Positions 1 through 6,646 are shown, numbered from the stretch's first letter. The stretch is 8,307 nt of DNA from an uncultured Collinsella sp. (GCA_900554905.1 USJB01000048.1:1-8307); one strand, 5' to 3'. Made by a program: numbers and translations. The notes: generated by a model from the sequence alone, not told the origin.

Positions 1-140
1 ATGATGAGGCCCGTCGTGCGCTGACCGTGCAGGCCGCGCAGGATTCGCAGCGTCAACGCGAACTGCAAAAGTCGATCGGCGGCGTGGCGGACCCGTTCCG
101 TTTGATCGGTCTGGAGGCCGCAGGCACCGAACACGCCTAG
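1..140 (+). CDS. C-terminal tail of an upstream protein (possibly DNA primase DnaG)
   Basis: An open frame runs in from the left edge (first full codon at base 3) and stops at TAG 138-140. It gives 45 residues, beginning DEARRALTVQAAQDSQRQRE and ending in GLEAAGTEHA. The first half is charged and probably helical. No domain can be recognised in so short a piece. DnaG is suggested only by position, because dnaG directly precedes rpoD in the macromolecular-synthesis arrangement of many bacteria, and an Arg/Gln-rich helical tail would suit the end of a DnaB-interacting primase domain. Codon use (CGC, GGC, CTG, GTG) is like the neighbouring genes. The frame itself is fairly safe; the identity is inference. 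Confidence 0.5.
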   Translation, partial: DEARRALTVQAAQDSQRQRELQKSIGGVADPFRLIGLEAAGTEHA

Positions 141-186
141 ATGTTGTGGTCAACCAGCGTATTCTCGCCTATATCCAGTCCTCTTT

Positions 187-250
187 TTGGGTATAGAAGT
201 CTATGTGTGTGCTAAAGTAATGAGTCCTGTGGACTATGAAGGGAGAATCT
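187..250 (+). promoter_or_regulatory. Possible rpoD leader: extended -10 element and Shine-Dalgarno
   Basis: The gap after the upstream stop is AT-richer than its surroundings. It holds TGCTAAAGT at 210-218, which reads as an extended -10 (TG-n-TAAAGT). No good -35 lies at the usual distance; the nearest, TTGGGT at 187-192, is 20 bases away. A strong Shine-Dalgarno AGGGAG at 240-245 stands five bases before GTG 251. The ribosome site is convincing. The promoter is a weak guess from one box, and transcription from the upstream gene is equally possible. Confidence 0.3.
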
Positions 251-1600
251 GTGCCAAAAAAGACTGAGAGCACGGGTACTGGGCTGGAATCCTACGTTGC
301 AAAGCTCATGGGCAACGGCTCAAACAGGACTTCGGTAACCGAGGACGAGATTCAGGTCGCCCTGAAGGATATCGATGTAACTGATGAGCAGCTCACCGCG
401 GTGTATTCCGCGCTGCGCAACAGCGGCATCCAGATTATCTCCGCGAGCGGTAACGACGACGCCCCCATGGACGTCGACGATGACGATAACGATACCGATA
501 CCGACGATTTCGATGACGACGACGAGCACGATTCCGGCTCGCTCGATGATCACGAGCTCAAGATGGCCCGCCAGGCCGACGCCGAGATGGGCTCTTCCAA
601 GAGCAAAAAGAAGCGCACCGTGCGCACGTCTCGTTCGCGTTCGCGCGTGCGCGGCATCGATGCCTCCACGGTGATGCTGACCGGCGACCCGGTCCGTATG
701 TACCTCAAGGAGATCGGTAAGGTCGACCTGCTGACCGCATCTGAAGAGGTCGATTTGGCCATGAAGATCGAGGCCGGTCTTGAGGCCACCGAGAAGCTCG
801 AGGCTGCCGATGCTGGTGAGCTCGAACTCACGCGTGCCGAGATGCGTCGTCTTACGCGCATTGAGAACGTGGGCCTCGAAGCCAAGCAGGCACTCATCAG
901 CGCAAACCTGCGTCTGGTCGTCTCCATCGCCAAGCGCTATGTCGGCCGTGGCATGCTGTTCCTGGATCTGATCCAGGAGGGTAACCTCGGTCTGATCCGT
1001 GCCGTCGAGAAGTTCGATTACCAGAAGGGCTTCAAGTTCTCCACGTACGCCACGTGGTGGATCCGTCAGGCCATTACGCGCGCTATTGCCGACCAGGCCC
1101 GTACCATCCGTATTCCCGTGCACATGGTCGAGACCATCAACAAACTCGTCCGCGTGCAGCGCCAGCTCCTTCAGGACCTTGGTCGCGACCCAACCCCCGA
1201 GGAGATCGGTGCCGAGATGGATATGAGCGCCGACCGCGTCCGCGAGATCCAGAAGATCTCGCAGGAGCCCGTGTCGCTCGAGACCCCCATCGGCGAGGAA
1301 GAGGATTCCCAGCTGGGCGACTTCATTGAGGACTCCCAGGCTATCGTTCCGCCCGATGCCGCCAGCTTCTCCATGCTGCAGGAGCAGCTCACCCAGGTGC
1401 TCGACTCGCTTGCCGATCGTGAGCGCAAGGTTATTGAGCTGCGCTTTGGCCTCGTCGACGGCCATCCCCGTACGCTCGAGGAAGTCGGTCGCGAGTTTGG
1501 CGTCACGCGTGAGCGCATCCGCCAGATCGAGTCCAAGACCCTGGCCAAGCTCCGCCACCCGAGCCGCAGCAGCAAGCTCAAAGACTATATCGAAAGCTAG
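251..1600 (+). CDS. rpoD: RNA polymerase primary sigma factor RpoD (sigma-70/SigA)
   Basis: This is the housekeeping sigma factor, which directs core RNA polymerase to -35/-10 promoters. Numbering is from GTG 251 (449 aa). Residues about 30-65 resemble region 1.1. Residues 69-94 are extremely acidic (17 of 26 are Asp/Glu) and are followed at about 117-135 by a basic Lys/Arg/Ser tract. Region 1.2 starts at DPVRMYLKEIG. Region 2 is intact, with NLRLVVSIAKRY, FLDLIQEGNLGLIRAVEKFD and the -10-reading FSTYATWWIRQAI stretch. Region 3 has RIPVHMVE, GRDPTPEEI and PVSLETPIGEEEDS. Region 4 carries ERKVIELRFGL and the -35-reading helix-turn-helix TLEEVGREFGVTRERIRQIE at about 408-427. The start is taken as GTG 251 because AGGGAG sits five bases before it; the in-frame ATG at 236 has no ribosome site and would put that Shine-Dalgarno inside the gene. 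An intrinsic terminator follows directly. Confidence 0.97.
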   Translation: MPKKTESTGTGLESYVAKLMGNGSNRTSVTEDEIQVALKDIDVTDEQLTAVYSALRNSGIQIISASGNDDAPMDVDDDDNDTDTDDFDDDDEHDSGSLDDHELKMARQADAEMGSSKSKKKRTVRTSRSRSRVRGIDASTVMLTGDPVRMYLKEIGKVDLLTASEEVDLAMKIEAGLEATEKLEAADAGELELTRAEMRRLTRIENVGLEAKQALISANLRLVVSIAKRYVGRGMLFLDLIQEGNLGLIRAVEKFDYQKGFKFSTYATWWIRQAITRAIADQARTIRIPVHMVETINKLVRVQRQLLQDLGRDPTPEEIGAEMDMSADRVREIQKISQEPVSLETPIGEEEDSQLGDFIEDSQAIVPPDAASFSMLQEQLTQVLDSLADRERKVIELRFGLVDGHPRTLEEVGREFGVTRERIRQIESKTLAKLRHPSRSSKLKDYIES

Positions 1601-1669
1601 TCAAGCAAGAGGCGCCCTCAAGCACATTCGCTTGGGGGCGCTTTCATGTAGTCGTTGGGAAAGCTAGTC
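1592..1669 (+). repeat. 11-bp direct repeat GAAAGCTAGTC flanking the rpoD terminator
   Basis: GAAAGCTAGTC occurs at 1592-1602, spanning the rpoD stop codon, and again at 1659-1669, where it runs into the palindromic element. The copies are identical and 67 bases apart, with the terminator between them. They could be the trace of a local duplication or of the insertion that placed the palindromic element. Chance is possible, but an exact 11-mer within 70 bases is not expected often. Confidence 0.6.
1612..1646 (+). terminator. Intrinsic terminator of rpoD
   Basis: The arms GCGCCCTCAAGC (1612-1623) and GCTTGGGGGCGC (1630-1641) form a 12-bp stem with one G-U wobble and the six-base loop ACATTC. 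A short T-run (TTTC) follows. It starts 12 bases after the rpoD stop, so it should end the rpoD transcript and isolate the MATE gene downstream. Confidence 0.85.
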
Positions 1670-1728
1670 TAGTCATTGGGGACGTTCTTGAATGACTAGT
1701 CGTTTAAGAACGTCCCCAATGACTAGTC
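1667..1728. repeat. REP-like palindromic element with three GACTAGTC boxes
   Basis: The element is built as box-19-box-19-box. GTCTAGTC lies at 1667-1674, GACTAGTC at 1694-1701 and GACTAGTC at 1721-1728, so the box starts are exactly 27 bases apart. The two 19-base spacers, ATTGGGGACGTTCTTGAAT (1675-1693) and GTTTAAGAACGTCCCCAAT (1702-1720), are near reverse complements. Bases 1669-1689 pair perfectly with 1706-1726 (21 bp). Counting two G-U pairs, the stem extends to 27 bp (1669-1695 with 1700-1726) around the tetraloop CTAG. No T-run follows, so it is not a standard terminator. A GGGGAC-type core in an intergenic hairpin resembles REP/BIME elements that are mobilised by REP-associated Y1 transposases; no transposase gene is present here. 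Confidence 0.8.
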
Positions 1729-1790
1729 GATTAGGAGTATCATCATCTGCGCAAATAAGCACGAAAGAGCATATTAGAGATTGAGAGCAT

Positions 1791-3137
1791 ATGGCTGACA
1801 CCGTATCTAAGCACATTGACATGACCACCGGCTCGCTGTGGCGCAATATTCCCCTGTTCGCCTTCCCCGTGGCCGCCACGAGCATCTTGGAGCAGCTGTC
1901 AAACCTCATCGCCACGGTCATCATCGGTAACTTCTCGGGCGACCAGGGAACCCTCGCCATGGCGGCGGTCGGCTCCAATGTTCCGCTTACCAGTCTTATG
2001 CTCAACCTGTTTATTGGCATGTCGCTTGGCTCCAACGTGGTCATCGCCAACGCTATCGGCCGCAACGATCAGAACATGGTCAAACGCGCCGTCCATACCT
2101 CGATTTTAATGGCGCTCGTGGGCTTTGTCGTCATCGCACTGGGCGAGATCTTTGCCGAGCCCATGCTCGCCTCGCTCTACCTGCGCGTCTTTTTGCTCAG
2201 CCTGCCCTCAATCTTGCTCTACAACTTTGAGGCCGCGATCTTCCGCTCCGTCGGCATCACCCGCATGCCGCTGCAGGCGCTTGCCGTGTCCACCGTCCTC
2301 AACATTGGCCTGGACCTCATCTTTGTCCCCGTACTCCACTGGGGCGTCGCGGGCGTCGCCATCGCCACCGCCATCGCCTACACCGTCAGTGCCGCTACAC
2401 TCTTTATCCGCCTGCTCAAGACCGACTCCGTCGTCCGCGTCACCCCACGCGACCTGGCTATCGACCCCGTCGCCCTCAAGCGCATCGTCAAGATCGGCCT
2501 GCCCGCCGGCATCCAAAGCGCCGTCTTTGCCGTCGCCAACATCATCATCCAGTCTGCCATCAACAGCCTGGGCACCGAAGTCATGGCGGCATCGAGCGCC
2601 GCCATGAGTCTAGAGTATGTGTGCTACAACCTGCTCAACAGCTTTAGCCAGGCTTGCACCACCTTTGTGGGACAAAACCACGGTGCCCGCCAGATCGACC
2701 GCTGCACCAAAACGCTCAAGGTCTGCCTGGTCGAAGGTGGTATCGTCGCGCTCACCACAATTATCGTTATTGTCGGCTTGGGGCGCGAGATCCTATCGCT
2801 GTTCAACAGCGATCCCAATATCGTCTCGATCGGCTATATCCGCGTGTGCTCGATCTTCCCGGCGTACGCCTTTAGCATGTTCTACGAAAACATGTCAGGC
2901 TACCTGCGCGGCTTTGGTATCTCGCTCATGCCCGCCCTCATCACCATGATCTGTGTCTGCGGCATCCGCTTCTATTGGGTGTTCTGCGTGTTCCCGCACT
3001 TCCGCACCTTTGCGAACATCATGATAGTCTACCCCATCAGCCTGGGCACCACGGCGTTCTTTATGGTCGTGGCGGTGCTACTCTGCCACCCGGCACGTAC
3101 CTATCGCGCCACCCAAGCCAAAGCGACAGCCCGCTAA
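1791..3137 (+). CDS. MATE-family efflux transporter
   Basis: The product is a polytopic inner-membrane protein of 448 aa, the normal size for the multidrug and toxic compound extrusion family, which exports cationic drugs or metabolites using Na+ or H+ gradients. About 12 membrane segments are arranged as two related halves. The first half has the family start GSLWRNIPLFAFPVAATSI, then AAVGSNVP, FIGMSLGSNVVIANAIG, LLYNFEAAIFRSVG and LNIGLDLIFV. The second half starts at about residue 231 (RIVKIGLPAGIQSAVFAVAN), followed by CTTFVGQNHGA and YLRGFG. The segment FAEPMLASLYLRVF (121-134) is about ten residues shorter than its counterpart in the second half (334-353), so the first half lacks the usual Asp-Pro loop. 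The start has only a weak GAGAG ribosome site, but no better in-frame start exists. The gene has its own transcription unit and is convergent with the LysR gene. The substrate cannot be told. Confidence 0.93.
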   Translation: MADTVSKHIDMTTGSLWRNIPLFAFPVAATSILEQLSNLIATVIIGNFSGDQGTLAMAAVGSNVPLTSLMLNLFIGMSLGSNVVIANAIGRNDQNMVKRAVHTSILMALVGFVVIALGEIFAEPMLASLYLRVFLLSLPSILLYNFEAAIFRSVGITRMPLQALAVSTVLNIGLDLIFVPVLHWGVAGVAIATAIAYTVSAATLFIRLLKTDSVVRVTPRDLAIDPVALKRIVKIGLPAGIQSAVFAVANIIIQSAINSLGTEVMAASSAAMSLEYVCYNLLNSFSQACTTFVGQNHGARQIDRCTKTLKVCLVEGGIVALTTIIVIVGLGREILSLFNSDPNIVSIGYIRVCSIFPAYAFSMFYENMSGYLRGFGISLMPALITMICVCGIRFYWVFCVFPHFRTFANIMIVYPISLGTTAFFMVVAVLLCHPARTYRATQAKATAR

Positions 3138-3164
3138 ACACCGCACTCAACGCCACGCCAGTCA

Positions 3165-4031
3165 TTAATTGACAATATGCGAGCTCATATAGTCGATAAA
3201 GCGCCTCGTGGCGATAGGCATGGTGTCCCAGCTGCGCCAGGCAGCCACCACGTCGCGCGAGGGGGCATGCACGATGGGCCGCACACAAATATCGGCTCGC
3301 ATGCCCTCCACAGTACGACGGTAGAGCATGCTCACGCCCAGGCCCTCCTCCACCATCGCCATGATGGTGTAGTCGTCGGTCACCTCACTCGTCACGTGCG
3401 GCGACAGCCCGTGCGTTGCGAATGCATCGAGTACCAGACTCTGTTCGCCCTCATCCAGCAGCACAAACGGCTCGGACGCTAAGTCGGCAAGCGTCACCTT
3501 TTCCTTTGCTGTCAGCGGATGCGCGGCCGGCAACAATGCTACCAACTCGTCGTGATAGACGACGCGCTTCTCGAGCCCCGCGGTAAATCCGCGTGCTGTA
3601 AAACAAAAATCAACCACGCCATCGTGCACCCATTGAGCGTTGCGCGTGTAATCGCCCTGCTTGAGGGTGAAGCGTACGCCCGGGTGCAGCGCACCAAAGT
3701 CGCGGATCACACGCGGCAGCACGGTACGACTCACGTTGGTAAACGTCGCGATGCGAATGTCGGTCGACGAAAGCCCCAGCAGCTCCTGGCGCTTGCCCTC
3801 AAGTTCGGCCTCAGCAGTCACGATCTGGCGCAGGTACGGCAGATATTGTTTACCGTCGCGCGTAAGCGACACGCCCTGCTTGCCGCGCTCGATAATCGTA
3901 GTGCCCAGCTCGCGCTCGAGTGCCTTGACGGCTTGGCTCACCGCGCTTTGCGTATAGCCCAGCTCGTCCGCCGCGCCTTTAAGGCTGCCGCGATCGACTA
4001 CCATACAAACAATCTGATACCGCGATGCCAT
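3165..4031 (-). CDS. LysR-family transcriptional regulator
   Basis: The protein has 288 aa, typical for LysR-type regulators. Residues 1-60 form the winged helix-turn-helix, with VVDRGSLKGAADELGYTQSA and VSQAVKALERELGTTIIERG, the classic family pattern. A linker helix (about 61-87) precedes the effector-binding domain (about 88-285), beginning IRIATFTNVSRTVLPRVI and containing HDELVALLPAAHPL and MVEEGLGVSML. GGAGG (4036-4040 on this strand) lies four bases before the ATG, so the start is firm. It is transcribed away from the DMT transporter gene, the usual layout in which such a regulator controls its divergent neighbour and itself. It converges on the MATE gene with only 27 bases between the stops. 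Ligand and target are unknown. Confidence 0.93.
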   Translation of the reverse strand: MASRYQIVCMVVDRGSLKGAADELGYTQSAVSQAVKALERELGTTIIERGKQGVSLTRDGKQYLPYLRQIVTAEAELEGKRQELLGLSSTDIRIATFTNVSRTVLPRVIRDFGALHPGVRFTLKQGDYTRNAQWVHDGVVDFCFTARGFTAGLEKRVVYHDELVALLPAAHPLTAKEKVTLADLASEPFVLLDEGEQSLVLDAFATHGLSPHVTSEVTDDYTIMAMVEEGLGVSMLYRRTVEGMRADICVRPIVHAPSRDVVAAWRSWDTMPIATRRFIDYMSSHIVN

Positions 4032-4189
4032 CGTGCCTCCACTTCGATATGGTTGTAAAACGTTTTGCCATGGCTCATTCTGTCAACATTAGTATTTCTT
4101 AATCATACTGAAGATACATTCGCTTTACTACATCCGCATCTGGGAGCAGAATCCTTTTTACGAAACCGTTCCGTAACAAAAGGAGTCCC
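4032..4189. promoter_or_regulatory. Divergent LysR/DMT promoter and operator region
   Basis: This AT-rich gap of 158 bases separates the divergent genes. It contains the perfect palindrome AAAACGTTTT (4057-4066) and the interrupted palindrome AGTAT-N9-ATACT (4091-4109), the size expected of a LysR-type binding site although not an exact T-N11-A box. On the minus strand TTGACA (4086-4081) is a consensus -35; the place for its -10 falls on the first palindrome and matches poorly. On the plus strand CTGTCA (4080-4085) and CATACT (4104-4109), 18 bases apart, could serve the transporter, with the -10 overlapping the right arm of the second palindrome. The Shine-Dalgarno AAGGAG (4180-4185) precedes ATG 4190. 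The boxes are visible; their function is inference. Confidence 0.45.
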
Positions 4190-5092
4190 ATGGATCGCAA
4201 AAAAGCAATCGCGCTCTCATTTTCCGTTCCCGTCGCATGGGGCTTTTCGTATCCCCTCATGAAGATCGGTATGGACAGCATGAATGCCACGAGTATCGTC
4301 GCGCTACGCTGCATCATCGCCTTTGCGGCCTGCCTGCTGCTCTTCCACAAACGCGCGTTGCACATCAACCGCGACCTTATGGTCCGCGCAGCCATCATCG
4401 GCGCCATTATGGCAACCGAGCTCACCTGCATGTGCCTGGGCTCCAGCCTCACCTCTGCCTCCACTGCCGGCTTTTTGCAGAGCCTGACGGTCGTGATCGT
4501 GCCGTTTGCCAACGCCGCCCTGCTGCGCCGCGCCCCCGAACGCAAAGTGCTTGTCGGCACCGCCATCGTCACCTGCGGCATGCTGCTGCTCTCGGGCGCC
4601 GACTTTACCAGCCTGAATCCCGGCGCGATCATCATGCTGCTCTCCGCTTTTGTCTATGCCGGCCATATCATTGTGGCGAAGCGCTTTGTCGAAGATGTCG
4701 ACCCGCTGGCTCTGGGCGTTTGGCAGCTGGGCTTTGGCGGCTTGTTCTCGGGCATCGCAGCATTCACCTTTGGCGGCTTCACGCTTCCCGGCACGCCTAA
4801 CGAGATCGTCGTTGTCTTCGCGCTCGCACTCATCTGCTCTGCTTACGGCTTTATCACCCAAACGCTCGTGCAGCCCCACGTGCCTGCCGAGACCACCGGC
4901 TTCGCCTTCTCGCTCGAGCCGGTCTGCTCCGCCGTCTTTTCGTTCTTCTTGGTTGGCGAGATCCTGAGCCCCATCGCCTTCCTGGGTGCAGCTCTCATCC
5001 TCACCGGCGTCATGGCGGCAACCGTCGAGCTTCCGCGCCTCCGCGCACATGGACAGGCTCGCATGGCAGGAGCGCCCGAGCACGTCTCGTAG
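4190..5092 (+). CDS. DMT-superfamily (EamA) transporter
   Basis: The product is a 300-aa membrane protein with about ten membrane segments in two EamA repeats (about 7-136 and 144-279). The first opens with SFSVPVAWGFSYPLMKIGMD and has the alternation ALRCIIAFAACLLLF. The second ends with the family signature FSLEPVCSAVFSFFLVGEIL followed by GAALILTGV. Members export or import metabolites such as amino acids and nucleosides, and the substrate cannot be read from sequence. AAGGAG four bases before ATG fixes the start. It is divergent from the LysR regulator, which probably controls it. The last 20 residues are a polar cytoplasmic tail. Ung follows 88 bases downstream on the same strand with its own ribosome site. 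Confidence 0.92.
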   Translation: MDRKKAIALSFSVPVAWGFSYPLMKIGMDSMNATSIVALRCIIAFAACLLLFHKRALHINRDLMVRAAIIGAIMATELTCMCLGSSLTSASTAGFLQSLTVVIVPFANAALLRRAPERKVLVGTAIVTCGMLLLSGADFTSLNPGAIIMLLSAFVYAGHIIVAKRFVEDVDPLALGVWQLGFGGLFSGIAAFTFGGFTLPGTPNEIVVVFALALICSAYGFITQTLVQPHVPAETTGFAFSLEPVCSAVFSFFLVGEILSPIAFLGAALILTGVMAATVELPRLRAHGQARMAGAPEHVS

Positions 5093-5180
5093 ACCCCGCT
5101 CTTCATACAGCCGCGGCATAAAGGCAACCGGTGCGCCTTTACAATAGATGCCAACAGAGCATCTGCCATAAAGGAGCCCC
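5093..5180 (+). promoter_or_regulatory. DMT-ung intergenic: weak hairpins, -10-like box, Shine-Dalgarno
   Basis: AAAGGC (5120-5125) and GCCTTT (5135-5140) can form a small hairpin, possibly a weak terminator. TACAAT (5140-5145) matches five of six bases of a -10 box, but no good -35 precedes it. AGATGC (5146-5151) and GCATCT (5159-5164) form a second 6-bp hairpin just upstream of the ung ribosome site AAGGAG (5171-5176). The Shine-Dalgarno is certain. Whether ung has its own promoter or reads through from the transporter is not settled. Confidence 0.35.
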
Positions 5181-5906
5181 ATGGACACCGCAACCCGCGA
5201 CCTCAACATAGCAACTTGGTTGGGCAATGCGCCGCAGCCGGTACGTGACACTACGAACCAGCTGCTCGAGCGCATCGCCCTTTTGCGTGCCGAGCAGACC
5301 ATCTACCCGGCACAAGACGACATCCTCAATGCCCTCGCCTACACGCCGGCCGACCAGGTCAAAGTTGTCATCTTGGGTCAGGACCCCTATCACGGACCCA
5401 ACCAGGCAATGGGACTGTCGTTCTCGGTCGCCGCGACGCAAACCAAGTTGCCACCGAGCCTGCGCAACATCTATAAGGAACTCAAAGCCGATCTGGGTTG
5501 TCCCATTCCCGCCACGGGAGATCTAACACCATGGGCACAACAGGGCGTCCTGCTCCTCAACACTACGCTCACCGTGCGCGAGCATGCCGCTAACTCGCAC
5601 GCCAAGCTTGGCTGGAACACGCTCACCGACTACATTATCGAACGCTGCTGCCAGCTGCCCCAACCGGTCGTCTTTTTGGCATGGGGCCGCTTTGCCCAGC
5701 AGATGGTCGAAGGTAAGCTCGTCGCAACTGGTGCGGTCAAGGCAACCGATAAGTTCTGTCTGGCCTCCACGCACCCCTCGCCGCTTTCGGCCAACCGTGC
5801 CACGGCAGAACTCCCCGCTTTTATAGGGTCGCGCCCCTTCTCGGCAGCCAATCGGCTACTCGAACAGCACGGCTTGACCCCCGTCAACTGGACTTGCCTC
5901 GGCTAA
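5181..5906 (+). CDS. ung: Uracil-DNA glycosylase (family 1 UDG)
   Basis: The enzyme cuts uracil from DNA and so begins base-excision repair of deaminated cytosine or misincorporated dUMP. It has 241 aa, a usual length. All family-1 motifs are present. The water-activating loop GQDPYHG is at 66-72 (catalytic Asp68, and Tyr70 which excludes thymine). The stacking Phe is in GLSFSV (81). LLLN ends at Asn127, which reads uracil. HPSPLSANR begins at 198 with the catalytic His198. Two local variations are visible: PNQAMGL instead of the common PGQA, and about six extra residues (ATAELPA) between the HPSPLS loop and the FIGSRPF strand, where the Escherichia coli type has RGFFG. Neither touches a catalytic residue. 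AAGGAG four bases before ATG supports the start. The gene ends facing the SDR gene across a shared hairpin. Confidence 0.97.
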   Translation: MDTATRDLNIATWLGNAPQPVRDTTNQLLERIALLRAEQTIYPAQDDILNALAYTPADQVKVVILGQDPYHGPNQAMGLSFSVAATQTKLPPSLRNIYKELKADLGCPIPATGDLTPWAQQGVLLLNTTLTVREHAANSHAKLGWNTLTDYIIERCCQLPQPVVFLAWGRFAQQMVEGKLVATGAVKATDKFCLASTHPSPLSANRATAELPAFIGSRPFSAANRLLEQHGLTPVNWTCLG

Positions 5907-5919
5907 AAATCGATGCATC

Positions 5920-5952
5920 AAAAACGCGCCCGACGGCTTTCCATCGGGCGCG
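5920..5952 (-). terminator. Intrinsic terminator of the vut-SDR operon, shared with ung
   Basis: CGCGCCCGA (5925-5933) pairs with TCGGGCGCG (5944-5952); after a C-A mismatch, two further G-C pairs close the loop CTTT. Read on the minus strand the stem is followed by TTTTT (complement of 5920-5924), a good intrinsic terminator four bases after the SDR stop. On the plus strand it lies 18 bases after the ung stop but has only a poor T-run, so it may also act on ung more weakly. Confidence 0.85.
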
Positions 5953-5956
5953 CTTC

Positions 5957-6637
5957 CTATTCGGGCCAAATAAATTGTGTGCGGCCAGCCTCGCCGCCAT
6001 CGATCAACAGACTCTGCCCGGTCATAAACCGGTTGGTCACGCCCACAAAGTAGATCCACTCGGCGATCTCTTGGGCGGTTGCCCAGCGCTTAAGCGGTGT
6101 GAGCTCCATAATCTGGTTCCACAGGTGCTCGTCTTCCATCACACAACGGTTGAGCGGCGTGATAACGCCACCCGGGTCCACACTGTTGGCGATGGCCTGC
6201 GGTGCCAGGCGGTTTGCAAGGTTCTTGGTGTAGGCGATAACGCCGCCCTTGCTGGCGGCATAGGCGGGAAACTCCGATCCCGTATGCCCGCTCGCCGACC
6301 CCACATTGACCACGGATCTGATCGCCGGTGCCGGCTTGGCGGCGAGCCCCTCCCCCACAAAGGCGTAGCGCTCGGTCACGTTGATGGTGCCACACAGGTT
6401 GGCGGCGATGTCGTCGGCCGAATCCTGCGTACCGGCAACGTTCACGATTACCTGGGGTTCAAGATCGCCTGGAAACGAGTCAGACTCGCGTACATCAACG
6501 ACCAGATGGCGGTAGCGCTCGTGTTCGATCGCCGCCGGCAGCAGGTCAAAGCCCACGACCTCGTGGCCCTCGTCCAAAAAGCGCTGCACGCACGCGGCTC
6601 CGATACCGCCCGAAGCGCCCGTGATCAAAACCCGCAT
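5957..6637 (-). CDS. Short-chain dehydrogenase/reductase (SDR) family oxidoreductase
   Basis: A 226-aa classical SDR, slightly shorter than the usual 240-260. It has the Rossmann nucleotide loop TGASGGIG (6-13), an Asp at 31 after strand beta-2 that favours NAD(H) over NADP(H), Asp-Val at 48-49, and NVAG (66-69) in place of NNAG. The catalytic residues are Ser114, Tyr126 and Lys130 (YAASK), with DPGGVITP after beta-6. The substrate is unknown; the C-terminal end TQFIWPE gives no hint. AAGGAG (6648-6643) overlaps the TAA stop of the transporter gene and lies five bases before this ATG, so the two genes are probably translationally coupled in one operon. A link to queuosine metabolism is suggested only by that coupling. 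Confidence 0.93.
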   Translation of the reverse strand: MRVLITGASGGIGAACVQRFLDEGHEVVGFDLLPAAIEHERYRHLVVDVRESDSFPGDLEPQVIVNVAGTQDSADDIAANLCGTINVTERYAFVGEGLAAKPAPAIRSVVNVGSASGHTGSEFPAYAASKGGVIAYTKNLANRLAPQAIANSVDPGGVITPLNRCVMEDEHLWNQIMELTPLKRWATAQEIAEWIYFVGVTNRFMTGQSLLIDGGEAGRTQFIWPE

Positions 6638-6646
6638 ACTTGCTCC

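Noticed and set aside
320..1558. 412-codon open frame antisense to rpoD
   Set aside because: It mirrors the strongly biased third positions of rpoD, has low-complexity His/Gly/Val-rich content, and lacks a ribosome site and recognisable domain.
1669..1726. Long hairpin as a second rpoD terminator
   Set aside because: No T-run follows either arm, and a canonical terminator already lies upstream. Its regular box spacing suggests a repeat element instead.
3138..3164. Terminator between the convergent MATE and LysR genes
   Set aside because: Only the very short GTCA/TGAC match is present, with no stable stem or T-run.
4304..5302. 332-codon minus-strand frame over the DMT gene and the start of ung
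   Set aside because: It is antisense to two real genes and spans their intergenic region; the translation is charged and repetitive with no family resemblance.
5957..6637. SDR as a bile-acid hydroxysteroid dehydrogenase
   Set aside because: Such enzymes are known in Collinsella, but this protein is shorter and shares only general SDR motifs with the 7-beta enzyme as I recall it; no specific signature supports it.
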